The translations under genes and the position numbers were made by a program. A stretch of 64,000 bases of DNA from Siphonodentalium dalli (taxonomy: Eukaryota; Mollusca; Scaphopoda; Gadilida; Siphonodentaliidae), in assembly GCA_032622095.1 (NCBI GenBank), contig CP136064.1, forward strand, positions 188,219,794-188,283,793, read 5' to 3'. The stretch's first letter is position 1; every line of letters begins with the position of its first letter. The notes beneath the pieces were generated by a model that saw nothing but the letters and a program-made list of their open reading frames with translations, was not told the DNA's origin and made no database searches. Positions 21,338 to 32,862 of this stretch are shown one piece after another.

Positions 21338-21857
21338 ATTGGTTTAAATAAATTTGGTTTATACAAGTACACTGAAAGTGAAAATATATACAGTGATTAA
21401 AATAGGTAGAAATATACTTGCTTACAAATACACAGAAATAGATACAGAAGTCAATGAAATTTATCAACTGTTTTCAATTTTCCATACAGTAGTGAGACGA
21501 ACACTCTTAATATTGTTACAGTATCAGGAGAGTGAAATCTTTAGTGTTCCATAGACAGAGGACTCTAGGTTTAAAACGGGACACATGTTTTCTTCAAAGT
21601 TACAAGTAGTGACTGATTTTTTACAACTTATAGTGGACACTTGAAGGCCACAAATATTTTGTATGTTTTAATTTTTACATTGTGATATGTTTTGCATCTT
21701 TACAGAACATATATTTTGACCCCATTTTATGACACAGTAGTGAATAAAACTGTATATTGATTGCTCAATAATTAAATAATCGGGGGGTCTTCCGGGTCCC
21801 ATTCAGAAAAGTATAAAATGGAAAGATAATACAAATGCTGAAGGATTCGTATTTATT

Positions 21858-21952
21858 GGAGGGAAATGTTTCGATAATAAACGACCTGTTGAATGTATTA
21901 TCTGAACATTTCCTAAGGGATATCATAACTACTCATTATTGTGTTAGGTTAT
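21858..21952. mobile_element. Palindromic MITE fragment
   Basis: Carries gggaaatgtttcgataataa followed by tattatctgaacatttccta and actactcatta, the same inverted pair as at 8.44-8.53 kb, without a recognisable outer TTAA end. Confidence 0.65.
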
Positions 21953-22352
21953 CATTAGTTATGTGGTTACGGTTGCCCTCAAACCAGTGTTCGCGCTGTT
22001 GGTGGCCAATTGGCCAATCTTTTTCGAATTTGGCTAATAAAAAATTAATTTTTTACCCCAAATGGAGATGGAAAGCATGGAGCCGGACAGCTAATTAAAA
22101 AGCGCTGAATAGATCGACAGTCCAGACGAAGTTAGGCGACAAAACTATTTCGTACGTCGGAAATATCGTACTGTAACAGTCCAATAAATATGCGGATTTT
22201 TGTTTATACGCGGTCGATGACACCGACTATGTAAACATGTATGCTTTGAAGAGAGTTGTTACCAGTGAGCACAATGAATAGGTGAATACCTAGTGATGAC
22301 ACTGTTGTTAATACCTAGTGATGACACTGTTGTTTTATGGAGTGTTTTTGTA

Positions 22353-22933
22353 ATGTCCAATAAATTGGCAGATCGGAATAGTAGCCATCATTCACATTCA
22401 CTGCACATAATCAAACTTCTCGAGACAGCAACAGGTAAGCTCTAACATTTAACCAGCCTAATCGTCAAAACCCTTAATCTGTAGACTGGTTATGTAATTT
22501 TTTGTTGATTAGGCAGGCAGTCTGTAAGATAAAATACCTAAATGGTTGCATAATGTGTCATAAACTGCATCCCATCTAATAACAACCTGGCTTCACATCA
22601 TAAAAGGTTTGAACACAATAGATATTCAACAATTATCACCTTACTATAATAGTTAGTGATCCTCATGGTGTCAGTGACATAGAGTTATTACAATTGGTTT
22701 TGCGAATTTATGTGATTATATTTATATAGAATGTTAGTTTCATGTTTGCGAATTTCGTTTCAGGTAACAACTCCCATAGTGCTTCTGAACAAATGTTGAA
22801 GAAGAGTAAAAACTTGAAGGAAATACAAGTAACAACCATAGCCAAAGCAGAACAGTCTCAAATCATAAGATATTCACGCTTCCGGTCACTCAGGGGATGG
22901 ACGTGCCAGCGATACTCTTCGCTAATCCTTTGA
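22353..22933 (+). CDS. Candidate two-exon small protein gene, function unknown
   Basis: Exon 1 (22,353-22,434) ends GCAACAG|GTAAGC in phase 1. Exon 2 (22,764-22,933) follows the acceptor gcgaatttcgtttcag and restores the frame, giving 83 codons to a TGA. The product is basic and His/Ser/Lys-rich (SSHHSHSLHIIKLLE, then EQMLKKSKNLKEIQ), with no signal peptide, membrane segment or domain I recognise. AATAAA follows 68 bp after the stop at 23,001-23,006, with a T/GT-rich stretch beyond. An in-frame ATG at 22,296 would add 19 residues; it lies in a direct duplication of acctagtgatgacactg. Matching splice phases and the poly(A) signal support a real transcript, but the short length leaves open a non-coding RNA or the tail of a longer gene. 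Confidence 0.4.
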
Positions 22934-23000
22934 GTGGTCGTCGATTTTTTTTGTTGGACTTGGCTCAAACAGCACTGCATGTATACTAGTACATCAATTT

Positions 23001-23006
23001 AATAAA
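23001..23006 (+). terminator. Poly(A) signal AATAAA
   Basis: A canonical hexamer 68 bp past the stop of the small two-exon candidate, followed by ggttttgtgtgtt about 30 bp downstream, as expected of a GU-rich element. Confidence 0.45.
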
Positions 23007-23214
23007 TCTATATTTATTGTTTAAATAATTTCGGTTTTGTGTGTTAGCCCAACTGTCTCGCAAGTCGCCACCATTGAACTTTGAATCGACAATGTTTCAT
23101 ATTCCAACATCTCTCCATCAGATTTTGGCTAGATTCTATTTAATGTGAAACATTACCCGCTTTTCTTCTCCATAGTCGCGTCGCAAATGTGATGTCCACA
23201 CCTCTCTCACTCTC

Positions 23215-23240
23215 TTAATATAATATAATATAATATAATT
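23215..23240. repeat. (AATAT)n microsatellite
   Basis: Five perfect repeats of aatat/taata. Confidence 0.9.
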
Positions 23241-23559
23241 CCAACTCATGACATGCAAAATCTGTATCCTCACAACAATGTACTACTCATGCCAAGTTTG
23301 GATTTAAGGTCTAAACCCCATCCACCCCCCACCAACATTGGTCAAAATTTTCAACAGTCAAAATTTCATTCCTGACATGTTTACAACATAAATAGTTAGA
23401 AATGTTAACAACACATATAGGTTGTAATTTATCTCAATGTTTGATTATCCAACCAGTAGTTAGTGGGGAATTTGTTGTTTATAGACCAACCGTTGCATAT
23501 TTTTCTGCTTTTGGTCTGAAATGGCCATCAGGCTCAGTTGGAATTTTCACACCTTTCGG

Positions 23560-24434
23560 CTATAAGACACCAAATGCAAATTAGTAGAGTGATTTCCCCT
23601 GTGACCCCCTAGGCTAGGATCAGAATAAAAAAAAATCAGGCAGCTGAATGGCCACAAATACATGAAAAAAAAGGGCACAAATGAGAAACATCAAAATTTA
23701 TAAAGCCACATGATCAAAGGTTACAACTGTCAAATGGGCATATAATTTATGGGAGGGGTTGGCAGGCCCTAAAATCCATCAAATTTTGCTAGAATCAAAA
23801 CATAGCATTTCTACTGGGAATCAAGAATTTTTACGAGAATCAAAATGAGAATCATGATTCTTATTCACATCAGATTTTAAGGCCTGGGTTAATGGTTTTT
23901 TTTATGTCAAAGTTTTCTTTTTAACCCTTACATGACTGGAGCTTCCTGAATGTTTGCACAAATCCTGTGCCAATGCATTCTCTCATAGGAAACCTTGGAT
24001 ATATAAGAGAATACTTTGGTCTAACAATATTTACCTTAACATTATATATCAGGGGCTGATCCAGGCCTTTTCCTGTGCCTGTTTACCAGGTTTGGGGACC
24101 ATTCAATTTTGAGCATTTTGGGATCTGGGTCTTTTCCTGTGCCGGTTTACCAGGTTTGGGGACCATGCGTTTGTGGACCGTTCGAGTCGAGCATTTTGGG
24201 ATCCCAAAATGAAAGAGTCAGCAAACAAGAACCTGACAAACAGGCAAATTTAAAAACTGCCGGTGGGAACATCAACACGATATATAAGGAGAACACAATG
24301 TTTGGTAAAATCAACTATCAACTGTTTACTTAACATTTTGCGACCCATACAATGGTCAATGCGTTCTTGCGAATACCGGCCATCATGATTTGTTAACACT
24401 GAGGCCTATGTAAATGAGTTGGTGTATTGTAACC
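23560..24434. mobile_element. TIR element enlarged by nested MITEs (inverted relative of 56.29 kb copy)
   Basis: Ends resemble ataagacaccaaatgc on the left and ggtgtattgtaacc on the right. Its pieces (gagtgatttcccctg, gctaggatcag, gaaacatcaaa, tgttaacactgaggcctatg) occur in inverted order in the uninterrupted 438 bp copy at 56,292-56,729. Here it has been opened by a CAGGSCTTAAAAT MITE (about 23,774-23,888) and a TTAACCC MITE fragment (23,931-24,030). A ~70 bp direct duplication around ggtttaccaggtttgggg lies at 24,056-24,200. Confidence 0.7.
23774..23888. mobile_element. ~115 bp MITE with CAGGSCTTAAAAT ends, copy 2
   Basis: Begins caggccctaaaatccatc and ends agattttaaggcctg; contains cgagaatcaaaatgagaatc. 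It is nested in the 23.56-24.43 kb element. Confidence 0.75.
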
Positions 24435-24538
24435 CTTAAGGGGGTGTCAGGTTGGAAATTTCCACCAGTTGGAAAGTTCCAAACAAGGGTGCAAATGGAA
24501 CCTGGAAGTTTTGTCTAGTTCAAGTTTGGGGGGGGGGG

Positions 24539-24680
24539 TGCAGGCCTTAAAATCCAAATATCCATAACATTTTGTTGCAAGAATCAAATTATATATAGCA
24601 TTTATACAGCGTATCAGCTGCTTTTATGAGAATCAATCTGAGAATCATGATTCTGATTCTAGCCAGATTTTAAGCCCTGG
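24539..24680. mobile_element. ~140 bp MITE with CAGGSCTTAAAAT ends, copy 3
   Basis: Begins gcaggccttaaaatcc and ends ccagattttaagccctg, with tgagaatcatgattctgatt inside; the same family as 16,309-16,432. Confidence 0.75.
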
Positions 24681-25979
24681 GTAGGGGGGGAGGGGGTCCA
24701 CTCTGTTTCAAAGGAAACACACCCTAAATATGTGAGTGACAGGGATGTTCTTGGCTCTAGCCATGTCCCTGGCACCAGATATACACAGGTCAGGCACATC
24801 CTGAATTCCACTGGTACATGACCATAACACATTCATGTTTCCTGTATTTGCGTCGAGAACAGAACAGCCAAATTTCACTCTTAACAATATTTCAGACAAA
24901 ATGTGTTGTGCAATCTTTTGCGTCAGCTTTGTTATTCAATAATATTGCTAATGTATGTCTTTCTAAATGACTATAACAGGATGACTCAATCTCTTCTTCG
25001 TAACAGCATTAAACTAATTGAATGCTAATTGGGTTGCTTATCGTGTGCCGTCATGATTAATCATTCTCCTGGACAAAAGATATGTATAATACCGAATTAG
25101 TGCGACACTGATTTTCAATAATTTGTGTGAAATATGATTTTGGATTATCCCTCTTTTATCAAATTCACAAAACAGTAATGGTCATATACCACTATAATAG
25201 TGGAATACCACTATAATAGTGGATAGGTCTGGCAAATCTGAGAATATATATACAGCTACAATAGCTGTATTCAGCTAACCTAGCTGAATCCAGCTATTCT
25301 ACTCTCAAACAGGCTGTTTTTCGATAATATTCTATAAGCGCTAATTTGCGCATCAATTTTAGGTCACCCTATTATCCAGTCATTTTCAACCAAATCAAAA
25401 ACATAACTTGTTTTGTGATAAAGTGTTGCAATTTATCGACACAGCGATTCCAATTTTGTGTGAAAACTTATGATGGGAGGTTAAATATCCCTGGGAGTGT
25501 AGTGAGTTTTCACACATAATCGACATCGCCATGTCGACAAAACACATAACTTTGTTACACAAGACAGTCAATGACTTTGGAGATGCTCACCAGGCTGTAA
25601 AGACTGGGACTAGAAAGATCATAAGAGATATTACTTGTCAAAATCACTTAAAACAAGTAGTCCTAAAGTGGGATGTAGCGAGAGGGTCTCGGTTGAGCAG
25701 TGGGGTGTCCACCTTGAAATTTTCAACTGCATGGCCCTAATCCCCCCACCCCACATAGTCTGCTCCCTCCCAACTGAAGCAAAACACTCCTAAGTTTGTA
25801 AAATTCATTTGCACAAATTTTACAACTGATACCTCAAGCTTTCCTAACTGTTCAAAGTTCCAACCTGACATGCCCCCATTTTTTAATGGTGGACCCAATT
25901 CAAACAAATTTTGATCCCAACTCTCCATAGGCCATTTACACCAAACGTCATTTCTTGACTGGTCAAACCCATTTTAACA

Positions 25980-26420
25980 AATCTTTAACCCAGTCCCAAG
26001 GATCACAAGGACCCTCCATACTACATATAAGCTAAATATGCCTGATGGCTTTTGAGGAGGAGCCATTTTAAGAATTACTATGTGGGATAGATATGTCCCT
26101 GGTTGCACCCCTATTTGACCTGGTGACCCCATTTGAACAAATCTGAATCCCAGTCACCCAAGGACTCTCCATATACCAAATAAATGCTAAATATGCCAAA
26201 TGCTTCTTGAGAAGATGTTTTAAGTATAACTATTGAGGGAAAGAATTATGTCCCTGGCTCCCCCCTATTTGACCCAGTGATTCAATTCTGAACCAAATCT
26301 GAATCCCAGTCACCCATACACCAAATATAAGCTGAATAGGCCCGATGGTTCTTGATAGGAAGACCTTTTAAGAATTACAATGGATGGACAAGTTATGTCC
26401 CTGGCTCCTTTTGGGAGGCC
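25980..26420 (+). repeat. Pearl-like repeat type A, two or three diverged cores
   Basis: Repeated atttgaacaaatctgaatcc, cagtcacccaagga and gatggttcttga phrases at ~150 bp spacing; the ggtgagctaa tail is missing. A piece of TTAACCC MITE (ataagagaatgcattcgc to catgaaagggttaa, ending at about 26,497) follows. Confidence 0.75.
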
Positions 26421-26818
26421 CACATATATAAGAGAATGCATTCGCACACGTGATCTTTAATGATGCACCAGTGCAGCTCCCATCATGAAAGGGTTAATGG
26501 TCTAACTGTCAGATTCACACTTGGCTTTGGGAGTTAGTTTGTTATCATATTAAAGCCACAGGTCATTTATATACAACTCTCTACCAGGCAGAGAGTTCTA
26601 GTATATCAACCAACAAAGCTGTCACTCCAAACATATGCCATCTCCTTAATTATTTAATAATCACCTTAGCCAGCACTTCCATACTCTTCAGCTCCAAATA
26701 AAAGTGCAGGCCCAAATAATAGTGCAGGGGGGAAATTCCATTGAAAGTTAATAAACGTGCAGACCCAAATAATAGTGCAGGGGGAACTCTGAGCAAAACA
26801 TCAACATATTAACGGTGG

Positions 26819-26950
26819 TTAACCCTTTCAGTGCCAAGTCCGATTTTTGTATCAACCCATATACCCTGTGCCAATGCATTCTCTTATAAATACGAGTCGA
26901 CCATAGGTCGCCTCGCATATATAAGAGAATGCATTGGCCTAACAATTTTT
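26819..26950. mobile_element. Partial TTAACCCTTTCAGTGCC MITE with hairpin
   Basis: Starts ttaaccctttcagtgcc and contains the hairpin ccaatgcattctcttataaa / atataagagaatgcattggc. It matches one end of the 20,149-20,637 element; no opposite end was found. Confidence 0.75.
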
Positions 26951-27674
26951 CATCATTTGTTATTATTTTTTACAATTTTAATAATTTTTTCTTATATTCT
27001 TTATACAAAGTATTTTTATAATATAGAAATAAGTATCAAGTATAGGAATCAACAAAGATGTTTTATTCAATATTTAAATATTCACATGTATGCCATATAC
27101 ATGTACAGGGAGGAAATTACTTTTGAAATTTTGATTAGCAAATAACCTCACATTGACATGATTAGATAGCATTGTTCAAAAATCATAAAAAATTCATACC
27201 AAATTGCATAGCTATTATCCAAATTTGGGTAGCATATTGCGATGCGATACAAGTTAATTTGCTCCCTGTACATGTACATGCATACAGTTATATCCGTAAG
27301 CTCACCATTTTGGTATCAGAGTCATATAGAAATCTAGAGTTTGTGGTGATTTCAATTTTTATAGCCTCAAAATTAGGGGTAAATTACCCAAGAAAATAAT
27401 AAACGTGCATGCATATTTATTTGGAGCCCAAGAGTATGGTGTTAAGAAGCATTCTGTGTTCTCAGGCACCCTCCTCATATCTCATATATATCTCTGAGTA
27501 TCTTATGTTTGCAAGTACTTGATTTTAGACTGCCTTAAACCAAATTTGGTGTGGTCACCCTGATCGATGTTATAATGGCGTTAGTTGCTTTTTTTATATT
27601 TTTTATAAACAAGTTTAAAAAAAAAAATATATATATATGAGCAAGGAATACGCCATTTCACTAACTCGCGGCCA

Positions 27675-27835
27675 TAATGGAACCACCAGATCTGGTTCCA
27701 TGGTTTTGGTGCTACAGGTAAAATTTCTGGAGTAGCATTCCATATATGGAAGTCATGAATAAGTCAAAAGCTCCATATATGGAAATGCTACTCCAAAACT
27801 TTGACATGTGGCACTAAAATCACGGAACCGGGGTT
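27675..27835. repeat. Imperfect palindrome around CCATATATGG
   Basis: Inner arms tggagtagcattccatata and tatatggaaatgctactcca (27,729-27,795) are flanked by inverted outer arms (ggttccatggttttggtgc against gcactaaaatcacggaacc). Confidence 0.8.
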
Positions 27836-28044
27836 GGAAGAATCTCTGAAACCACGGAACAGAGCTCGTTTAATCCAATATGGTCACGACCCAGTGATCT
27901 CGCTTATTAAATCTAAATTAAAATAAAAAAAAAAAATATTTGAAAATAAAAACAAACAAAAAAATTATTTTATTTTAATTATGTTTTTTTTTTTTTAGTA
28001 TTTTTTTGTCGTTGTTAAATTGAGCAAGGAGTTCAATCTAAAGA

Positions 28045-28422
28045 GTTACATGCATGTCCTTGGCTCCGCCTATAGGCTATATGATCAAGCGACCCCATAT
28101 GAACAAATCTGAACCCGAGTCACCCAAGGACTCTCCATATCATATATAAGCTAAATAGACCCGATGGTTCTTGAGCAGACATATTAAGAACTACTAGAGG
28201 GATAGAGTTATGGTCCTGGTTTCACAACTATTTGACCTGGTGACCTCATTTGAACAAATCTGAATGTGTGTCAATTGGGGAACATCCACAACAAATTAAT
28301 ATGAACCCATTCGGTCTCATGGTTGTGGAGAAGAAGTTTAAAGAATTGTTAACGGACGGATGGACAGACGAGGAGCGATGACTATAGCTCCACCAGAGAC
28401 TTCATCTCAGGTGAGCTAAAAA
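28045..28422 (+). repeat. Pearl-like repeat type A with tail
   Basis: Two cores (gaacaaatctgaacccgagt, then gaacccattcggtc), a ggacggatggacagacgagg microsatellite, and the tail atctcaggtgagctaaaa. It lies inside the right part of the 3.4 kb TIR element. Confidence 0.8.
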
Positions 28423-28779
28423 TGAGTGACAGTTTTGATTTGTTTGAAAGATTCGAGAATGGCGTAACTTAGTTTAGATGTGCAAATTAGCTATTTTAGT
28501 TAATTATCGAAAAACAGCAAGTTTAAGAGTAGAATATATACCTGAATTCAGCTAGGTTAGCTGAACACAGCTATTTTAGCTGTATTCTCACATTTGCCAG
28601 ACCAAGGCTGGTGGAATTCAGGATGGCGGATGCATGTGCTTGACCTGATACATGTATATCAATATAACAATAACATGATTTTTGAGGGCGTTATGGTTTA
28701 TTATTACCACTTTAGAGGGCGTTCTCTAGTAGATTAACAGTATTTTACCCGAACGGTAAAAAGCCATAACGCCCGGCAT

Positions 28780-28828
28780 CAAACCGGATGCGGGCCGTTA
28801 ACGATATTAACGGCCCGCATCCGGTTTG
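28780..28828. repeat. 49 bp perfect palindrome
   Basis: Arms of 22 bp, caaaccggatgcgggccg and its inverse, around cgata; strikingly GC-rich for this AT-rich window. Confidence 0.92.
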
Positions 28829-29223
28829 CGATTTGCTAGAAATCCAATCGAACGCAACCTTATTTCGGATTTCGGAATTTCTGTTAAAACAAGTTTATAG
28901 TATATTATTACGAATAAAACTGAAATTTTACTGTAGTAGATGTAAATGATGTAATAACAGACCAACAACAAGTAAGTGTTACCTAACAAGTGGAATAAAT
29001 TAGATTTCTGACTGAATTTTCGTTAGATATACATCCCTATTTTCGTGGTAAATAATATAATTAGTCACGTGACAATTTGTTTGACAACGAACAGACGACA
29101 CATGGTTTGAATTGTGATCGTTTTGAAAAAAAGAGTTATTACATGTATTTCATTTGACATATTGTTGCCTACTCACTCATCTATGTTCTAGTTGGGTTTC
29201 ATTTCAGAAAGTGGTAATAATAG

Positions 29224-29400
29224 TAATAACTTGATTTTGTCGGGCGTTATGGTTTATTAACGGCCCTCCAGAAATGATTAACAGCCCTCGGGCCATTAAA
29301 GGCCCTCGACTTCGTCTCGGGCCTTTAATGAACCCTCGGGCTGTTAATCATTTCTGGAGGGCCGTTAATAAACCATAACGCCCTCCAAAATCAAGTTATT
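29224..29400. repeat. 177 bp palindrome
   Basis: From aataacttgattttgtcggg to the inverse aaaatcaagttatt, centred on cgacttcgtctcg; arms about 80 bp with few mismatches. Confidence 0.92.
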
Positions 29401-29404
29401 GGTA

Positions 29405-29524
29405 TATTAACGGCCCGGCTGGAATGATTAACAGCCCAAGGGCCTATTAGCGGCCCGAGACGAAGTCGAGGGACGCTAATAGGCCTGAGGGCTGTTAATC
29501 ATTCCAGAGGGCCATTAATAAACC
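29405..29524. repeat. 120 bp palindrome, sister of the preceding one
   Basis: Arms tattaacggcccggctggaa against ccagagggccattaataa, centred on gagacgaagtcgag, the reverse complement of the neighbouring palindrome's centre. Confidence 0.88.
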
Positions 29525-30089
29525 ATAATGCTCGATGAAATCATGTTATTACTATTATTACCACAGTTTTGGACATTTGACCCATTTGAGGATTTAGTGG
29601 AATAATGAAGTAGATTAAGAGAGAAATATTTTCAAGAACATTTAAATTTGATACCATTTGACTTGTCAGCTGGCACGGACTGACGGAGTCTCGAAAATAG
29701 GACAGGGGAAAACCCAGCATTGGAGACGAGTAACAACCAATGAGAGGTTGACAGCTAAATTTATCAATGCATACTTACGCTTGATACAATAATTCAATCA
29801 TATAGCGTGAATTCCAATCATAAAACCACTATAGTGTCGAGGAAATAGGATACATCTTCCCATTATTTTCTTGAAATAAACACGCCAGGTCGGAAGTTGA
29901 AGGGACGTAACTCTCGCGATAATAAACGAGATCTATAGTTTCCGGGTCGGCGGGCCGATATTGAACTATAGGCTTCTCGTTATCGGCCCGCTGTTTTGGT
30001 AACAATACGCTATTTGGAACGCCCCGAAAAACATTATCAATGGCCTATAGAACGCTCTATAAAGTGGTAATAATTTATAATAATACACA

Positions 30090-30550
30090 TGCATACACTA
30101 TGATACAGAGTATAGCAGCTAGTGAATACAGCACCAGCAGTTAATGCACCAGTGACATTAATCAGCTACAGATGATTATGATGCCAACAACAACAATTAA
30201 ATTTATAAGAGTTAATTGGCAAATACATAAAGTCGACTGGAGTTTATATCATGATCATTGTGTTGCGATATTATACCAATAACGACAGATAACCGAAAAA
30301 CTACAGACTACAGTGATCGAAAGTATTCGAACTTGGAGGTTTCGTTTGCACGAAAATAGGTGATGTATCTAGGTGGGAATAAATCGTACGTACAACGATT
30401 CTTTGTAAATTAAACAAGCAAATTCATATTACTTTACCCACCAGCAATTTTAAATTCTAGTTCAATCCTATGCACAGAAAATTAATACAACAAACATTCC
30501 GGCGTCTTTTACAACTTTGGTTGGTTGGTTTGCAAAAATGCGGATTACCT
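30090..30550. other. Intergenic, nothing recognised
   Basis: No gene or repeat structure found. Confidence 0.4.
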
Positions 30551-30552
30551 CC

Positions 30553-31486
30553 CTTGCGTGGGAGCGGGTCGATTCGGTCCAGGGCTCTTTCGGTCTTCGA
30601 CTTTTCGGTCCAGGGCTCTTTCGGCCGGGCTCGTTCGGCCGGGCTCGTTCGGCCCCTATTCAATTCGGGTAATTAGGTAGTGTGGGTGTTAATTGGACGA
30701 CATGTTAATTGCCTTTGATTTGGGAACGGTCTTTTGATGACAATGGAGATTTATGTTTGTAATTAACGTTTTATTCGCAACAATAGTAATGGGTATGCAC
30801 ACATAGTAATTAACACTGCAACAATTTCGAACAATAACGTGAATATATGATGAAAGATATGAACATTTATTGTCATTGCTGGTTGGTAATACTCGTAAAC
30901 TGTATCGTCGGCTCATTGTTAATCAAATTGAAGAACTAATGGGATATGGTGTTGGGCATACACACTACCCTTAAATAGATGGAACAATGTTGTGATAGGC
31001 ATGAACAAGCCTCACTTAAACAAACATGTTGTGATTGCATGAACAAGTCTCAACTCACCAACTGAGTGATTCTCAACTCAGATCAATCGCCGTTTTATCT
31101 TGTCCAAACAAACATGCCAGAAGCCGTTCTGAGTGTAAAAATGTAGATACATGTACCAATCTATATAGTAACATATATCTACAACTTTATTGTCATCTTT
31201 CTCACAGACAAATCACAGGTAAGAATATTAAATCAAATCATAAGATCAATATATATAATATAAATTAGAGCAATGCTACCCTTTTATACACTTTAATCAA
31301 AATATTAAACGCTTTATTATAATAATAAAATAACATACAAAAGAAAAATATATATAAACATCATACTGATAAAAACATTTTTAGGTGAGACTGTTCGGCC
31401 CAAACCATGGGCCGAACAAGCCCGGCCGAACAAGCCCGGCCGAAACAGCCCTGGACCGAATCGACCCCGACCCCCTTGCGTTGGTC
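30553..31486. mobile_element. ~0.93 kb element with GC-rich CGGCCGGGCTCGTT inverted ends
   Basis: The left end (30,553-30,670) contains gggtcgattcggtccagggc and two tandem ggccgggctcgttc units. The right end (31,391-31,486) carries the inverse, with gccgaacaagcccggcc units and ccctggaccgaatcgacccc. The centre is AT-rich without a transposase. The target duplication was not resolved. Confidence 0.8.
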
Positions 31487-31489
31487 GAT

Positions 31490-31980
31490 GAAGTTTTAAC
31501 TCTTATATTGTCGGCGAGAATCGCACCAACAAGTAGGGAGAGCGTGATAACATCCCGATCGATGGGCAATCCCGAACAGATGACGATCGGTCTGGACTGA
31601 TGATTGTCCTTTTCAAATTAATACATGCAGTAATTAAAGCATTGCAACAGTCACACTTCCGTAACCTGACAGCCTATGCCTATCTTCAAATTTCTTTTCA
31701 CAAGCTCATAATATTCTGGAGGATTGATAGATATATGAATATATATATAGGTACCGGTACTGTAGTTAGTCCAAAATTGACTATGCACTGAATGTATATC
31801 TTTATCCCATAGATTTTCGACTAATATAGGTACCAGTCTATAATAAGCTTACACTTATGATATAGGTGTTATTAGCTTACTTTGGTTCTCACTTGGCAGC
31901 CATATCTATATTTATAACCATATATTATAGCTATATATAGCTATTATATAGCCATGCATATATACTGCACAAATTAGCAC
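31490..31980. other. AT-rich intergenic stretch
   Basis: Only short TA-rich simple sequence (tatatatag, tatagctatatatagc) near 31,735-31,965. Confidence 0.4.
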
Positions 31981-31983
31981 ATG

Positions 31984-32262
31984 TATATGTGAGGGCAAAT
32001 TCACTTTTAATAATTATTTTCACTTAAGAGCAATTATTTTCTTAACCACAATATAATTGCGGATAAGAGCAAACAATTATTAAAAGTGAATTTGGCCTCC
32101 CATACATGTACATATGTTGGAGGCTAAATTAACTTTTAATAATTATTTGCGCTTATGTGCAATTATTTGTGCTTAAGCAGAAAAAAGCTTTTTATATATA
32201 CTTAATCACAATTATTTGCGCTTAAGCACAATTATTTGAGTTAAGCACAATTATTTGTATTT
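31984..32262. repeat. Palindrome plus short tandem array (AATTATTTGCGCTTAAGC)
   Basis: An imperfect palindrome at 31,984-32,095 (aattcacttttaataatta with its inverse) is followed by five or more short copies of acaattatttgcgcttaagc to about 32,262. Confidence 0.85.
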
Positions 32263-32620
32263 AAAGTGATGTGAAACACTCCGGTAGGTTGATCAAATAG
32301 AAATGGAGAATAATCTTGTTCAAAGTAGTTATGTTTAAAAATAGTATATCTAAATTAATAACACACATCCTCATTGTTAAATATTAATTAAATGCAGTGA
32401 CCGCCGATGGCGAAATCGTTTTCGTTAGTTTATTGCCGATAGAAGCGTCCCGATTCGAGTAGTAAATATTTACAATTTAGCGTAGTTCAGACAATGTTTT
32501 CTATCGAGTGGTACGGTCGATTTGCTTGAGCTTTTCGGTGATGTTAGTAGAATGCTACATTCATCCAGTTGGTGTAGCACCTGAATACTAACTTGTCAGT
32601 TTCACCCACCGAACATGTAC
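32263..32620. repeat. Interspersed repeat shared with 47.57-48.18 kb
   Basis: Both start aaagtgatgtg followed by acactc, and both contain gtaaatatttaca and gcgtagttc further on. Ends are not clear. Confidence 0.55.
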
Positions 32621-32862
32621 ATAACATGTCTTTAAACACAAACTAGAATGCACTCAGAGAGATGCCAACGTGCGCAAAAATGTAATAAAAAATAATTAAA
32701 AAAATAATTTCACTGTATTTTACTTAATTTATTTTATTTAATTTAATGTTAGCAAAAAAAGACAATTACCAATTCTCATTTCATCAGAGATAAAAGGCAA
32801 ATTACTATATTAATCATTTAAGTAATTAAAACCAATTCCATATTGCTGAAAGGATGATACTT

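Larger units (their letters stand above)
25226..28603. mobile_element. 3.4 kb element with ~150 bp terminal inverted repeats, nested
   Basis: The left TIR begins ggtctggcaaatctgagaat and includes cagctaacctagctgaat and ggctgtttttcgataat. The right end, read in reverse, gives ggtctggcaaatgtgagaat with the same internal order over about 150 bp. Between them are type A pearl-like repeats, MITE pieces and a hairpin, with no transposase frame. The target duplication is unclear (GTGG is the only candidate). Confidence 0.8.
24787..28653. mobile_element. ~0.5 kb MITE (GGTCAGGCACATCC ends), copy 2, split by a 3.4 kb insertion
   Basis: The left piece (24,787-25,223) starts ggtcaggcacatcctgaatt and runs to ccactataatagtgg. 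The right terminus is displaced to 28,611-28,653, where gtggaattcaggat and gtgcttgacc occur. In copy 1, aatagtgg is followed directly by aattcaggatgtgcctgacc (inverse strand), so the 3.4 kb between them is an insertion. Confidence 0.8.
28697..30085. mobile_element. ~1.4 kb inverted-repeat element packed with GC-rich hairpins
   Basis: Ends: ttattattaccactttagag on the left and ataaagtggtaataatttat on the right, mutually inverted, with ggcgttctc / gaacgctct just inside. A second inverted pair (aataacatgatttttgaggg at 28,672 and aatcatgttatt near 29,541-29,552) overlaps it, so two elements may be nested. The interior has three strong palindromes and two gggcgttatgg-type blocks. Confidence 0.6.
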
